A stretch of DNA of 64,000 nt from Bacteroidota bacterium (GCA_021796215.1 JAJYOK010000003.1:62001-126000), one strand, 5' to 3'. Positions 46,636-56,588 are shown, numbered from the stretch's first letter. The notes: generated by a model not told the origin, from the sequence alone. Numbers and translations are program-made.

Positions 46636-46714
46636 TGCCTTTTATTTTGTGAGACTTCAATCATTTGGTGTGATAAAATAGAAAGATTTCAGAAGAGATG
46701 AAAGGTGAAATAAT

Positions 46715-46752
46715 AAAAACGCCGATGAATGTTCGTCCATCGGCGTTTTTTT
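46715..46752 (-). terminator. terminator of nrdJ
   Basis: The arms ACGCCGATG and CATCGGCGT are followed by TTTTTATT on the minus strand, downstream of the nrdJ stop codon. Confidence 0.9.
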
Positions 46753-46775
46753 TCACAATAAACAATCCGTACCTA

Positions 46776-49505
46776 TCACGAGCAGCCGCTCGTACTGCCG
46801 CACTGCATACATTTATAGCAGCTGCCTGAGCGTATCATAATACTGCCGCATTCATGACACGGCGGCGCATCTGCCTGCGTCTGGAAGATTACTTTTTCAT
46901 TCGACTCAATCGCCGAACGCTTCTGTTCGGATGCCGTCTCGGTTTTTTCAAGCGGCGTGGTTTCAGCCACAAGCGTCGAAACCGGCTGTTCATCTTTCGG
47001 CAGAAATTTCATTCCAAGCCACCGGAAGAGATAATCGCAAATGGATTTTGCAATCGGAATGTTTTCGTTGTTGGTAAAGCCGGACGGCTCGAAGCGCATG
47101 TGGCTGAATTTATCCACCAGCACTTTCAACGGCACACCGTACTGCAATGCCAGCGAAACCGATGTCGCAAACGCGTCCATCATTCCTGAAATTGTTGAAC
47201 CTTCCTTTGACATTGTAATAAAGACTTCGCCCGGCGTTTCATCTTCATACAAACCGACCGTAATGTAGCCTTCGTGCCCGGCAATACTGAATTTATGAGT
47301 CACGGCTTTGCGTTCGTCTGCCAGCCGGCGTCGGGCGGGGCGCGCTTTCGGTTTTTCTGTCGCTTCAAGCGATGTGCTGAGCGGCTGTGTACGTTTGCAT
47401 CCGTCGCGGTACACGGCAATGGCTTTCAAGCCTAACTTCCACGCTTCGATATATGCCTGCATAATTTCATCGGGTGTAACTTCCGTCGGCATATTCACGG
47501 TCTTTGAAATTGCGCCGGAAAGAAACGGCTGGGTGGCGGCCATCATTTTGATGTGTCCCATGTAATGAATCGAGCGTTTTCCTTTCGCCGGCTTGAACGC
47601 ACAATCGAATACCGCAAGATGCTCATCTTTCAAATACGGTGCGCCTTCAATTGTATCGTTTTTCTCAATGTAATTAATAATGTGTTCGATCTGTTCGCTG
47701 TCGTAGCCGAGTTTACGAAGCGCTTCGGGAACGGTATTGTTCACGATCTTCATTAGCCCGCCGCCAACAAGCTTTTTGTATTTCACAAGGGCGATGTCAG
47801 GCTCCACACCTGTTGTGTCACAATCCATCATAAAACCGATTGTTCCTGTCGGCGCAAGAACTGTCGCCTGCCCGTTACGATATCCATACTGCTTGCCTAA
47901 AACATACGCATCTTTCCAAACCTGCTGTGCTTCGGAAAGCAATTCCTGAGGCACATGAGTATCGTCGATTTTTTCCGCATACAATCCGTGTTTTTGCATC
48001 ACATTCAACATCGGCTCGCGATTGACAGGAAAACCTTTGAACGTTCCCATTTCCTTAGCAATCAATGCCGATTGTTTGTAAGCTTGACCGCACATCAGCG
48101 CGGTCACTGCCGCGGAATAATCGCGCCCCGCATCACTGTCATATGCCAGCCCACGCGCCATCAGCAGCGCGCCAAGATTTGCATAGCCAAGTCCGAGCGG
48201 CCGAAATTCGTGGCTGTTTTTTTCAATAGCTTTCGTAGGATAGCTGGCGTTGTCAACAAAAATTTCCTGCGCTGTGATCGTAACTGAAACCGCATATTCG
48301 AACGCTTCGGCATCAAACTCGCCGTTCTTGTTCCGGTACTTCATAAGATTGAGCGACGCAAGATTGCATGCCGAATCGTCAAGATACATATACTCGCTGC
48401 ATGGATTGGACGCATTAATGCGCGAAGTGTTTGAAGAAGTGTGCCATGCGTTCACCGTTGTGTCGAACTGCATTCCGGGGTCGCCGCAAATCCACGCCGC
48501 TTCAGAAATTTGACGCATAAGATCACGGGCACGGAACGTCTCCATGACCTTTCCGTCGCGCACCGCTTTCGTTGACCACTCATTATCTTCGAGCACCGCT
48601 TTCATAAAATCATCTGTGACGCGTACGGAGTGATTAGCATTTTGATATGCAATTGAATCATAAGCGCCGCCCGGAACATTGAAGCCGCCGTTGTAACCGG
48701 CGTCAATAAGCGACCATGCCTTTTTCTCTTCTTCAGCTTTACATTTGATGAAATCAACAATGTCGGGATGATCGGAATTCAGAATTACCATCTTTGCAGC
48801 GCGGCGCGTCTTGCCGCCGGATTTGATAACACCCGCGAATGCATCAAACCCCTTCATGAACGAAACAGGCCCGGATGCTGTCCCGCCGCCCGAAAGTTTT
48901 TCTCTCGACGAACGAAGCGTTGAAAGATTTGAGCCGGTGCCCGATCCGAACTTGAACAAACGTCCTTCCGTACGTGCAAGCTCAAGAATCGAATCCATCG
49001 TGTCATCAACAGAATTGATAAAGCAGGCGGAGCATTGCGGTTTTTCTTCAATGCCGACGTTAAACCAGACAGGACTGTTAAACGCCATGTACTGATTCAC
49101 GAGCAAAAAGCAAAGTTCATTATAGAAGACCTCGGCATCTTCCTCAGTCGCAAAATAATTTTGCTTGCGTCCCCAATTCATTGTTGTCTTTGCAACACGA
49201 TCGACAATCTGACGCACACTTGTTTCCCGGTTCGGCGTCCCCAGCAAGCCATGAAAGTATTTTGACACGACAACATTGGTCGCCGTCATTGACCACGATT
49301 TCGGAATCTCGACGTTCTTCTGCTCGAAAATCTTTTCCCCTTTTTCATTGGTAATTATAGCTGTCCGCAATTCCCATTCGATTTCGTCAAATGGGTGTAC
49401 ACCCGGCTTTGTGAAGAATCGTTTGAAAGTAAGACCCCTGGAGACGGCCTCACTTTTCACACTATTCCCCTTCTTCTCCGCAACCTCTGGATTGCTTTCT
49501 CTCAT
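46776..49505 (-). CDS. nrdJ: class II (B12-dependent) ribonucleotide reductase
   Basis: This 909-residue protein has FNSPVWFNVGIEEKPQCSACF, FKFGSGTGSNLSTLRSS, NPCSEYMYLDD and APTGTIGFMMDCDTTGVEPD, which identify the adenosylcobalamin-dependent reductase. The C-terminus carries a zinc-ribbon-like PCHECGSIMIRSG and CYKCMQCGS. It makes deoxyribonucleotides with or without oxygen and requires cobalamin. No class I or III genes are in the window. A sigma70-like promoter and a ~200-nt leader with a long stem lie upstream. No intein was seen. Confidence 0.96.
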   Translation of the reverse strand: MRESNPEVAEKKGNSVKSEAVSRGLTFKRFFTKPGVHPFDEIEWELRTAIITNEKGEKIFEQKNVEIPKSWSMTATNVVVSKYFHGLLGTPNRETSVRQIVDRVAKTTMNWGRKQNYFATEEDAEVFYNELCFLLVNQYMAFNSPVWFNVGIEEKPQCSACFINSVDDTMDSILELARTEGRLFKFGSGTGSNLSTLRSSREKLSGGGTASGPVSFMKGFDAFAGVIKSGGKTRRAAKMVILNSDHPDIVDFIKCKAEEEKKAWSLIDAGYNGGFNVPGGAYDSIAYQNANHSVRVTDDFMKAVLEDNEWSTKAVRDGKVMETFRARDLMRQISEAAWICGDPGMQFDTTVNAWHTSSNTSRINASNPCSEYMYLDDSACNLASLNLMKYRNKNGEFDAEAFEYAVSVTITAQEIFVDNASYPTKAIEKNSHEFRPLGLGYANLGALLMARGLAYDSDAGRDYSAAVTALMCGQAYKQSALIAKEMGTFKGFPVNREPMLNVMQKHGLYAEKIDDTHVPQELLSEAQQVWKDAYVLGKQYGYRNGQATVLAPTGTIGFMMDCDTTGVEPDIALVKYKKLVGGGLMKIVNNTVPEALRKLGYDSEQIEHIINYIEKNDTIEGAPYLKDEHLAVFDCAFKPAKGKRSIHYMGHIKMMAATQPFLSGAISKTVNMPTEVTPDEIMQAYIEAWKLGLKAIAVYRDGCKRTQPLSTSLEATEKPKARPARRRLADERKAVTHKFSIAGHEGYITVGLYEDETPGEVFITMSKEGSTISGMMDAFATSVSLALQYGVPLKVLVDKFSHMRFEPSGFTNNENIPIAKSICDYLFRWLGMKFLPKDEQPVSTLVAETTPLEKTETASEQKRSAIESNEKVIFQTQADAPPCHECGSIMIRSGSCYKCMQCGSTSGCS

Positions 49506-50018
49506 AACATCTCCCTCGCATATTAAAACGTTGTGCGTTGAAAAAAAATTTCTGCATCCCTTTATCAGAGAACAGAATGTATTAGAATCTCTTGGAAGAA
49601 CAATTTCCAGCCAGTTTGAAGGAATCGCATCTATCGTTTCCAGGCTTCAATACTACCGCAATAAAACTCGATGACAAATGGCTGGTTGGTCGGCTTAGAT
49701 AACTATATGTGAATATAAAGGGTTAGTGCACACAAGTCAAGTAAAATTTTAGGAAGTTTTAAATTGTAAATATTTTTCTCTTGACACGAGAATCACCGTA
49801 TTCAATCTCATTTGATTCATCGCACATAATGCCGTTATCGCTATAATGCCGCTTTTCACCGGATGCTAAACCTTAGTTGCAGGTGTTGTGAGAAGAGAAA
49901 AACCACTTCACAAAAAAAACCCTTGCTTTTTACGTGAGGTTGTTCTACTTTCTCACCAACTCTTAGCATGAGCACTTTCCAACATTTTGTATCTCCGAAC
50001 TTTTAAAGGAGCTGTGAC
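49506..50018. other. 513-bp divergent region between nrdJ and acyl-CoA synthetase
   Basis: It holds the nrdJ promoter (49712-49740, -) and a ~200-nt nrdJ leader. The leader has an 11-bp stem with one bulge (CCAGCCAGTTTG at 49607-49618 with CAAATGGCTGG at 49675-49685). I found no canonical B12-box and no clear NrdR box pair. The right half is AT-rich and should contain the promoter of the acyl-CoA synthetase gene. No convincing ORF is present. Confidence 0.5.
49712..49740 (-). promoter_or_regulatory. promoter of nrdJ
   Basis: TTGACT and TATATT are separated by 17 bp on the minus strand, ~205 bp upstream of the nrdJ start. Confidence 0.65.
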
Positions 50019-51836
50019 ATGGGTGTTACCGTTTCGTTTTCCACCATCACTGAAATGTTTGATAATGTCACAAAAAAATTCCTCGACGAATCCCGTCCGG
50101 CTATTATGCACAAAGTTGATAAAGAATATCGGGGAATTCGATTCAGTGAACTGCGCCGGAATGCCGAGTTGTTTTCTCTCGGGCTCGCTTCGCTCGGATT
50201 GATGAAGAATGATAAAGTAGCGATCATTTCCGAGAATCGCCCGGAGTGGCTGATTTCCGATATGGCGATTATCAGTTTGGGGGCGGTTGACGTTCCCATT
50301 TATCCGACACTGACAGCAAAACAAATAGAGTTCATCTTCAATGATGCAAAAGTGAAAATGGCGGTCGTCTCCAATCAATCTCAACTAAACAAAGTTTTAA
50401 AGATTCGAGACGCTGTTAAATCACTGAAAAAAATTATTGTGATGACTGCGAAAGACGAATTTGAAGACGGAAAAATTATTGGTTTCCCCAAAGTGTACGA
50501 ACTCGGCTCTGAATTTGAAAAAGAAAACCGCGACTTCTTCCGCACCGCACTCCGTAAAATTAAACCTGACGATTTGCTGACGATCATTTACACTTCAGGC
50601 ACAACTGGTAATCCAAAAGGAGTGATGCTGACACACAACAATCTCGTTTCAAACATCCTTTCGTCGGCAACTGTTATTCCTATCGGTCCGGATGATACTC
50701 TGCTTTCGTTTCTTCCGCTCTGCCATTCCTTCGAACGCATGGCAGGTTACTATACCGCGTTTGCGTGCGGAGCAACGGTCGCCTACGCAGAAAGCCCGGA
50801 AACAGTTCGGGACAATCTTCTCGAAATTCACCCCACGATTGTTACAACAGTTCCCCGGCTCTTCGAGCGTATTCAAAGCCGTTTGCAAAAACAAATCGAC
50901 AGCAGTTCACCGGCAAGAAAAAAAATTTTCTACTGGGCAGTCGAAGTCGGACGAAAGCACATTGCCGCGCGAAAAAAAGGCATTATCAGCCCGCTGCTGA
51001 AAACACAGTATGCAATTGCGGATAAGCTCGTCTTCCAAAAGCTTCGCGACCGCACAGGCGGAAGAATGAAATTTTTTGTTTCCGGAGGCGCAGCTCTCCC
51101 CCGTGCACTCGGGGAATTCTTTGAGTCTGTCGGCATTAGTATAATAGAGGGATATGGATTAACTGAGACATCTCCGGTGCTTTGCGCTAATCGTTTGGAC
51201 GATTATGAATTCGGCACGGTCGGGAAACCGATTCCGGGTGTCTCTATTAAAATAGCTGCTGACGGTGAAATTCTTGCAAAGGGTCCTAATATTATGCAGG
51301 GGTATTTCAATAATAAAGAAGCAACCGAAGAAGTGATAGACCGCGACGGCTGGTTTCATACGGGCGATATCGGCGTTTTTAATGCGAAGGGAATGCTGAT
51401 GATTACCGACCGAAAGAAACATCTTTTCGTGAGCTCGGGCGGAAAAAATATCGCTCCGCAGCCGATTGAAAATCTTTTTCTGCAAAGCAAATACATTGAC
51501 CAATTTGTTTTAATCGGCGACCGGCGGATGTTTCTTACGGCGCTCATTGTGCCGGATTTCGACGCGCTGCAGGAATATGCCGATCGGAATAAAATTCCAT
51601 ACAGCAACTCGGCAGAACTTTCGGGCATCCCAGAAATTTATTCCTTAATAGAGAAAGATATTCAGGTGCTTCAGAAAGACCTTGCAAATTTCGAGCGTGT
51701 CCGGAAATTCGCTTTGCTCGATCATCCTTTTTCAATCGAAGATGGTGAAATCACGCCGACGCTGAAAATTAAACGCAAGGTAGTTGAACACCGTTACTCG
51801 CACGTAATTGAAAAAATGTACAAGGATATTGCTTAG
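50019..51836 (+). CDS. fadD: long-chain acyl-CoA synthetase (AMP-forming)
   Basis: This 605-residue protein has the adenylate-forming enzyme motifs IIYTSGTTGNPKGVMLTH (P-loop), EGYGLTETSP, GWFHTGDIG, and a C-terminal TPTLKIKRKVV lysine region. Length and sequence fit long-chain fatty acid CoA ligases of the FadD15/eukaryote-like type. It activates fatty acids for lipid synthesis or oxidation at the cytoplasmic membrane. AAAGGAG supports the start. It is a single gene; nuoA is 171 bp downstream with its own promoter. Confidence 0.93.
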   Translation: MGVTVSFSTITEMFDNVTKKFLDESRPAIMHKVDKEYRGIRFSELRRNAELFSLGLASLGLMKNDKVAIISENRPEWLISDMAIISLGAVDVPIYPTLTAKQIEFIFNDAKVKMAVVSNQSQLNKVLKIRDAVKSLKKIIVMTAKDEFEDGKIIGFPKVYELGSEFEKENRDFFRTALRKIKPDDLLTIIYTSGTTGNPKGVMLTHNNLVSNILSSATVIPIGPDDTLLSFLPLCHSFERMAGYYTAFACGATVAYAESPETVRDNLLEIHPTIVTTVPRLFERIQSRLQKQIDSSSPARKKIFYWAVEVGRKHIAARKKGIISPLLKTQYAIADKLVFQKLRDRTGGRMKFFVSGGAALPRALGEFFESVGISIIEGYGLTETSPVLCANRLDDYEFGTVGKPIPGVSIKIAADGEILAKGPNIMQGYFNNKEATEEVIDRDGWFHTGDIGVFNAKGMLMITDRKKHLFVSSGGKNIAPQPIENLFLQSKYIDQFVLIGDRRMFLTALIVPDFDALQEYADRNKIPYSNSAELSGIPEIYSLIEKDIQVLQKDLANFERVRKFALLDHPFSIEDGEITPTLKIKRKVVEHRYSHVIEKMYKDIA

Positions 51837-51910
51837 CCGATTTTCTGTTCTACAAAAGAACAGCGGAACTACTTCAATATTTTCTGTCTTTCAGAAGCCA
51901 ATTCCCTTCA

Positions 51911-51939
51911 TTGACTTTCAGTCATTTTTTCGATATTTT
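51911..51939 (+). promoter_or_regulatory. promoter of the nuo genes
   Basis: TTGACT and TATTTT are separated by 17 bp, ~70 bp upstream of nuoA. Confidence 0.6.
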
Positions 51940-52007
51940 TTAAGAAGAAATTTGTTCCGCACTGAAACAATAATAAAATTTGTTTCATTTTTTCATTGTG
52001 AATTTTC

Positions 52008-52361
52008 ATGGATGCATACATTCCCATTTTTTTGATGTTAGCAGTTGCGCTTGCAATAGGAGTCGTTTTCTTAAAATTGCAGGAGTGGCTTGGTCCGCGA
52101 AATCCAAACGATGAAAAACTTTCTACGTACGAAAGCGGCATGGAACCGGTGCGTTCGGCGCGCGAGCGGTTTTCAGTAAAATATTACATGGTCGCTGTAT
52201 TGTTCATTCTGTTCGACATTGAAGTTGTTTTTCTTTATCCGTGGGCGGTGAACTTTCGCGCATTAGGCTTGTTTGGATATGTAGAAATGGTTCTCTTCAT
52301 TGCAATTTTGCTGGTTGGATACTTGTATGTTTTGAAAAAAGGAGCGTTACAATGGGATTAG
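52008..52361 (+). CDS. nuoA: NADH-quinone oxidoreductase subunit A
   Basis: The 117-residue membrane protein has three helices and the NuoA motif [20 protein letters not shown] before a second helix with [11 protein letters not shown]. It is part of the membrane arm of complex I near the quinone site. It is the first gene of nuoABCDEF, and its end overlaps nuoB by ten bases. Confidence 0.96.
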   Translation: MDAYIPIFLMLAVALAIGVVFLKLQEWLGPRNPNDEKLSTYESGMEPVRSARERFSVKYYMVAVLFILFDIEVVFLYPWAVNFRALGLFGYVEMVLFIAILLVGYLYVLKKGALQWD

Positions 52362-52900
52362 AGCATGCGTTCGGCGATACGATGATCACCACAAAGCTTG
52401 ACGCAGCGATTAACTGGTGTCGAAAAAATTCAGTATGGCCCATGCCGCTGGGAATTTCCTGCTGCGGCATTGAGATGATGGCGTTCGCCGGACCGCGGTT
52501 CGATGTATCGCGTTTCGGTTCTGAAGTGTTTCGCTTTTCGCCCCGTCAATCGGATTTGCTCATTGTTGCAGGAACAACAACGTTCAAGATGGCGCACGTC
52601 GTTCGGAAAATTTACGATCAAATGCCGGACCCAAAATGGGTCGTGGCAATGGGTGCATGCACATCGTCGGGCGGAATGTACCGCACGTACTCCGTTGTGC
52701 AGGGCATTGATCAGTTCCTTCCGGTAGATATTTACGTAGCCGGCTGTCCGCCCCGCCCCGATAATCTGTTGAATGCACTGATGATTATTCAGTCCAAAAT
52801 TCAGCGCGGAGAAAGCAAAGGCTCACCGATGACTGTTTCCGATGAACGGCATCTGCATCAAATGCAAGCAGCGAAGAGCTTCTCTGAAGTTGAAGCGTAA
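52352..52900 (+). CDS. nuoB: NADH-quinone oxidoreductase subunit B
   Basis: This 182-residue protein contains the ligands of cluster N2: [23 protein letters not shown] and VAGCPPRPD. NuoB passes electrons to quinone at the junction of the two arms of complex I. The start at 52352 gives the usual N-terminus and lies inside the end of nuoA. Confidence 0.97.
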   Translation: MGLEHAFGDTMITTKLDAAINWCRKNSVWPMPLGISCCGIEMMAFAGPRFDVSRFGSEVFRFSPRQSDLLIVAGTTTFKMAHVVRKIYDQMPDPKWVVAMGACTSSGGMYRTYSVVQGIDQFLPVDIYVAGCPPRPDNLLNALMIIQSKIQRGESKGSPMTVSDERHLHQMQAAKSFSEVEA

Positions 52901-52926
52901 TTTCCAATTCTTATTATTTTCCCTTT

Positions 52927-53409
52927 ATGGTAGAAAATGTTGTTGAGCTGGTAAAAAAGAATTTCCCCGATAGTGTTCTCGCTGTCAACGAATTCCGGGA
53001 CCAGACCACACTGCATATAAAAAAAGAAGATATCGTCGCCGTTTGCACGTTCCTTCGCGACGATGAGCAGTGCAAGTTCGATTACATTGTTGACGTGTTG
53101 GGCGCCGATGCGTACACTCCGGAAAACCGCTTTGAAGTCATTTACAATATTTATTCTCTTCCCTACAAACGCCGCCTCTTGTTGAAAGTTTTCACCGACG
53201 AAGCCGACCTTCATGTGCCGAGCGTAACATCCGTGTGGCAGGGCGCCGAATGGCCCGAACGGGAAACGTACGATATGTTCGGGATTATTTTCGACGGAAA
53301 CAAAGACCTGCGGCGGATGTATATGCCGGAAGAATTTGAATATTATCCGCTTCGTAAAGATTATCCGTTGATGGGAGTTCCGGATTCAATTCCGCTGCCG
53401 CGAAAGTAA
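52927..53409 (+). CDS. nuoC: NADH-quinone oxidoreductase subunit C
   Basis: This 160-residue protein has the 30-kDa subunit signature WPERETYDMFGIIFDGNKDL followed by RRMYMPEEFEYYPLRKDYPL. It is a structural subunit of the complex I peripheral arm. It is separate from NuoD, not fused. No strong ribosome-binding site is visible. Confidence 0.95.
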   Translation: MVENVVELVKKNFPDSVLAVNEFRDQTTLHIKKEDIVAVCTFLRDDEQCKFDYIVDVLGADAYTPENRFEVIYNIYSLPYKRRLLLKVFTDEADLHVPSVTSVWQGAEWPERETYDMFGIIFDGNKDLRRMYMPEEFEYYPLRKDYPLMGVPDSIPLPRK

Positions 53410-53424
53410 ACGGCAATTTCCGAT

Positions 53425-53439
53425 TAAAAAATCCCTTTG
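53425..53439. repeat. 15-bp palindrome AATCCC-TTT-GGGATT
   Basis: Perfect 6-bp arms with a TTT loop lie in the 48-bp nuoC-nuoD gap. Size and loop match the 15-bp units of the twin-palindrome repeats, but it occurs singly. Confidence 0.5.
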
Positions 53440-53457
53440 GGATTGTTTTTACCGACT

Positions 53458-54720
53458 ATGAATACTACTCTTCACGAAACCGAAACACAAGAAAAGAATA
53501 AAATTCTTGCAGCGTTAGAAGATAAAGATACCAACGTTCAGTTTGCTGACGCGCTTGAAAATGAAATGGTTCTCAATATGGGACCGCAGCATCCGGCAAC
53601 CCACGGTGTGCTGCGAATTCTCGTCAAATTGGACGGTGAAACAGTTGCCGCCGCAGTACCGGAACTCGGCTACCTGCACCGCGGTTACGAAAAGCTTGCT
53701 GAGAATTGTTCCTATCACGAATTTATTCCACACACCGACCGCCTCGATTATCTTTCTCCGTTGATGAACAACACCGCGTACATTCTTGCCGTGGAAAAAC
53801 TTCTCGGCATCGAAGCGCCGCGGCGGACAAAGTTTATCCGCGTCATCGTCTCCGAGCTTGCACGTATTTCATCTCATTGTTTGTGGCTCGGCGCACTGGC
53901 AATGGATATCGGAGCGCTCACGGTTTTCCTGTGGACGTTCCGTGAGCGGGAAAAGTTGTACGATATTTTTGAAAAGCTTACCGGCGCCAGATTCACAACA
54001 AGTTACACGCGCATCGGCGGACTTGAGCAGGACATGACCGATGACGTTAAGGCAATGATACAGCAATTCATCGATCAATTTCCTGAAAAGCTCGATGAAT
54101 GCGAGCGGCTGCTGAACAGAAACAAAATTTTTATTGACCGTACAGACGGCGTCGGCGTCATCTCGCGTAATAAAGCTGTTGCCATGGGCATGACGGGACC
54201 GAACCTTCGCGCGGTCGGCATCGAGCACGATTTGCGGCGGGCATCTCCGTATCTGGTTTACAATGAATTGGATTTTAACATTCCGACATTTGACGGAGGC
54301 GACAGCCTTGCACGATATTACGTGCGCATCAACGAAATGAAACAATGCGTGCGCATCCTTCAACAAGCGCTTGAAAAAATTCCGGCGGGACCGATCCACG
54401 CTTTCGAAACAAAAAAAGTTTTGCCTCGCAAGCAGCGCATCTACACAAAAATGGAAGAACTGATCCACGATTTCATGATCATTAATTTCGGCGTTGAGCC
54501 GCCGGTCGGAGAAGTCTATCATGCAGTCGAAGCATCGAAAGGCGAATTGGGCTTCTACATCCAAAGCAGAGGCGAAGGACATCCGTGGCGTTTGAAAATT
54601 CATTCCCCATCATTCATGAATTTGCAGTCGCTCGCGCCGCTCATCCAGGGCAGAATGATCTCCGACATTGTCGCCATCATCGGCAGCATTGACCCGGTCA
54701 TGGGCGAAGCGGATAAATAA
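53458..54720 (+). CDS. nuoD: NADH-quinone oxidoreductase subunit D
   Basis: The 420-residue protein has the 49-kDa subunit motifs NMGPQHPATHGVLR, LGYLHRGYEKL, SHCLWLGALAMDIGA and SRGEGHPWRLKIHSPSFMNL. With NuoB it forms the quinone-binding chamber of complex I. The start at MNTTLHETET was preferred; an upstream in-frame TTG at 53437 lies in the palindromic gap and is unlikely. Confidence 0.96.
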   Translation: MNTTLHETETQEKNKILAALEDKDTNVQFADALENEMVLNMGPQHPATHGVLRILVKLDGETVAAAVPELGYLHRGYEKLAENCSYHEFIPHTDRLDYLSPLMNNTAYILAVEKLLGIEAPRRTKFIRVIVSELARISSHCLWLGALAMDIGALTVFLWTFREREKLYDIFEKLTGARFTTSYTRIGGLEQDMTDDVKAMIQQFIDQFPEKLDECERLLNRNKIFIDRTDGVGVISRNKAVAMGMTGPNLRAVGIEHDLRRASPYLVYNELDFNIPTFDGGDSLARYYVRINEMKQCVRILQQALEKIPAGPIHAFETKKVLPRKQRIYTKMEELIHDFMIINFGVEPPVGEVYHAVEASKGELGFYIQSRGEGHPWRLKIHSPSFMNLQSLAPLIQGRMISDIVAIIGSIDPVMGEADK

Positions 54721-54745
54721 ATTTTCGATTTGCAGTCTCTTGGAA

Positions 54746-55225
54746 ATGAAAAACATGCTGACAGAAGAAAATCTTAAAAAGGCTGAAGAATTAAAAAAAC
54801 GTTATCCCGAAACGAAAGCGGCGTTGCTCCCAATTTTGTGGATTGCGCAGGAACAGGAAGGCTATATTTCTGAAGACATGATGAAATATCTCGGCACAAT
54901 GCTGAACCTTCCTTTTGCACACATTCTTGGCGTTGTCTCATTTTACACGATGTATCATGACAAGCCGCTCGGGCGCTATCATCTTGAAGTATGCACCAAT
55001 GTTTCCTGCATGCTGCGCGGCTCCGATAAAATTCTTCAGACCATCGAACATGTGTGCGGCGTGAAACCCGGACAGACTTCCGCCGATGGGAAATGGACAG
55101 TGAATGAAGTTGAATGCATGGGCGCGTGCGGCGGCGCACCGATGATCGCAATCGGCGAAGAGTATTATGAAAACCTCACGCCGGAAAAAACTGAAGAGCT
55201 TCTGAAAAAACTTTCGCAGCGATAA
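54746..55225 (+). CDS. nuoE: NADH-quinone oxidoreductase subunit E
   Basis: This 159-residue protein has a thioredoxin-like fold with the 2Fe-2S ligands in CTNVSCML and CMGACGGAP. It passes electrons within the NADH-input module together with NuoF. The start at 54746 is the ATG that follows the nuoD stop at close distance. Confidence 0.95.
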   Translation: MKNMLTEENLKKAEELKKRYPETKAALLPILWIAQEQEGYISEDMMKYLGTMLNLPFAHILGVVSFYTMYHDKPLGRYHLEVCTNVSCMLRGSDKILQTIEHVCGVKPGQTSADGKWTVNEVECMGACGGAPMIAIGEEYYENLTPEKTEELLKKLSQR

Positions 55226-55245
55226 GACTTTCAAACGAAAAACAC

Positions 55246-56502
55246 ATGGAACGTTACATTCTCCCGGATATTCCGAACTTACACAAGATTGATGCCTATG
55301 AACAGCATGGCGGCTACAGCGCATTGAAAAAAGCGCTCGGCATGAATCCTGCCGAAGTGACCGATGAAGTAAAGAAGTCGAATCTTCGCGGACGCGGCGG
55401 CGCATGTTTCCCCACCGGATTGAAATGGACATTCATGCCGAAAGATAACGCGAAGCCGAAATATCTTTGCGTCAACGGCGATGAATCGGAACCGGGCACG
55501 TTCAAAGACCGCCAGATTTTCGAATTCAATCCTCATCAACTGATCGAAGGAACGCTCATTGGCTGTTATGCGATGGGAATAACCTCGGCATACATCTATA
55601 TCCGCGGCGAATACGGCAAATGGATCAAAATGCTGCAGAAGGCTGTAGACGACGCTTACGCGAAAGGCTACATCGGACAAAATATTCTCGGCTCAAATTT
55701 TTCTACCAATATTTATTTACACAAAGGAGCCGGCGCATATATCTGCGGCGAAGAATCTTCGTTGATGGAATCGCTTGAAGGAAACCGCGGTTACCCGCGC
55801 GTGAAACCTCCGTTCCCGGCACAGCGCGGCGTTTGGAACTGCCCGACAACCATCAACAATGTAGAAACGATGACGAATGTTCCGCTCATCATCAACAATG
55901 GATGGGAATGGTATTCAAAGATCGGCGTTGCAAAACATCCGGGACCAATTTTGGTCGGCATCAGCGGGCACGTGAACAAACCGGGCGTGTACGAAGTTGC
56001 GACCGGAGAACTTCTCACCGATTTGATCTATAATTATGCAGGCGGTGTTCCGGGCAATAAAAAAATTAAGGCGGTGATTCCGGGCGGATCGTCAACGATG
56101 ATTTTGCGCGGCGAGCAAATCGAAGGCGTGCGAATGGATGCCGATTCACTGAAAGCTGCCGGCTCATCCGTCGGCACGGCGGGAATGATCGTGATGGATG
56201 AAGATACCGATCTCATCCGCGTCATCAGCCGCATTTCAAAATTTTATTATCACGAATCGTGCGGGCAGTGCACCCCGTGCCGCGAAGGAACCGGCTGGCT
56301 CTGGAAAATCCTGAAGCGCTTTGAAGCCGGCGAAGGAAGAATACAGGATATAGATCTCCTTGTTGATATCGCTAACAATATTGAAGGCAATACAATTTGT
56401 GCGCTCGGTGATGCTGCCGCGTGGCCCGTGCAAAGCATGGTAAAACGTTTTCGCGATGAGTTTGAAAAGCGTGCAAAGAAGGATGCGGTTGCCGCCGCAT
56501 AA
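55246..56502 (+). CDS. nuoF: NADH-quinone oxidoreductase subunit F
   Basis: This 418-residue protein binds NADH and FMN: LRGRGGACFPTGLKW and CVNGDESEPGTFKDR, then GAGAYICGEESSLMESLEG. It ends with the 4Fe-4S motif SCGQCTPCREGTGW. It is the electron-input subunit of complex I. The cluster stops here; nuoG to nuoN must lie elsewhere. A hairpin follows, but its U-tract is on the other strand. Confidence 0.97.
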   Translation: MERYILPDIPNLHKIDAYEQHGGYSALKKALGMNPAEVTDEVKKSNLRGRGGACFPTGLKWTFMPKDNAKPKYLCVNGDESEPGTFKDRQIFEFNPHQLIEGTLIGCYAMGITSAYIYIRGEYGKWIKMLQKAVDDAYAKGYIGQNILGSNFSTNIYLHKGAGAYICGEESSLMESLEGNRGYPRVKPPFPAQRGVWNCPTTINNVETMTNVPLIINNGWEWYSKIGVAKHPGPILVGISGHVNKPGVYEVATGELLTDLIYNYAGGVPGNKKIKAVIPGGSSTMILRGEQIEGVRMDADSLKAAGSSVGTAGMIVMDEDTDLIRVISRISKFYYHESCGQCTPCREGTGWLWKILKRFEAGEGRIQDIDLLVDIANNIEGNTICALGDAAAWPVQSMVKRFRDEFEKRAKKDAVAAA

Positions 56503-56534
56503 ATCTCTCCTGAAGTTTCTTATCATTTTTTCTC

Positions 56535-56568
56535 AAAAAAAGCAGGGCGAAGCGCCGCTTCGCCCTGC
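56535..56568 (-). terminator. terminator of the small membrane-protein gene
   Basis: A perfect 12-bp stem (GCAGGGCGAAGC / GCTTCGCCCTGC) with a three-base loop is followed by TTTTTTT on the minus strand. Confidence 0.88.
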
Positions 56569-56588
56569 AGAATTTCTTGCTTCACTCC

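Noticed and set aside
49506-49711. Cobalamin riboswitch upstream of nrdJ
   Set aside because: Expected on functional grounds, but no B12-box-like GCCACTG or surrounding conserved segments were found by eye.
49705-49725. NrdR box near the nrdJ promoter
   Set aside because: CACATATAGTT resembles half of the consensus only, and no second box at the usual spacing was seen.
49781-49809. TTGACA at 49781 as promoter of the acyl-CoA synthetase gene
   Set aside because: The -35 box is perfect, but the hexamer at 17-bp spacing (AATCTC) is a poor -10 and no better one lies at 16-18 bp.
51846-51867. CTGTTCT...AGAACAG hairpin after the acyl-CoA synthetase as a terminator
   Set aside because: The stem is short and no U-tract follows directly; left unannotated.
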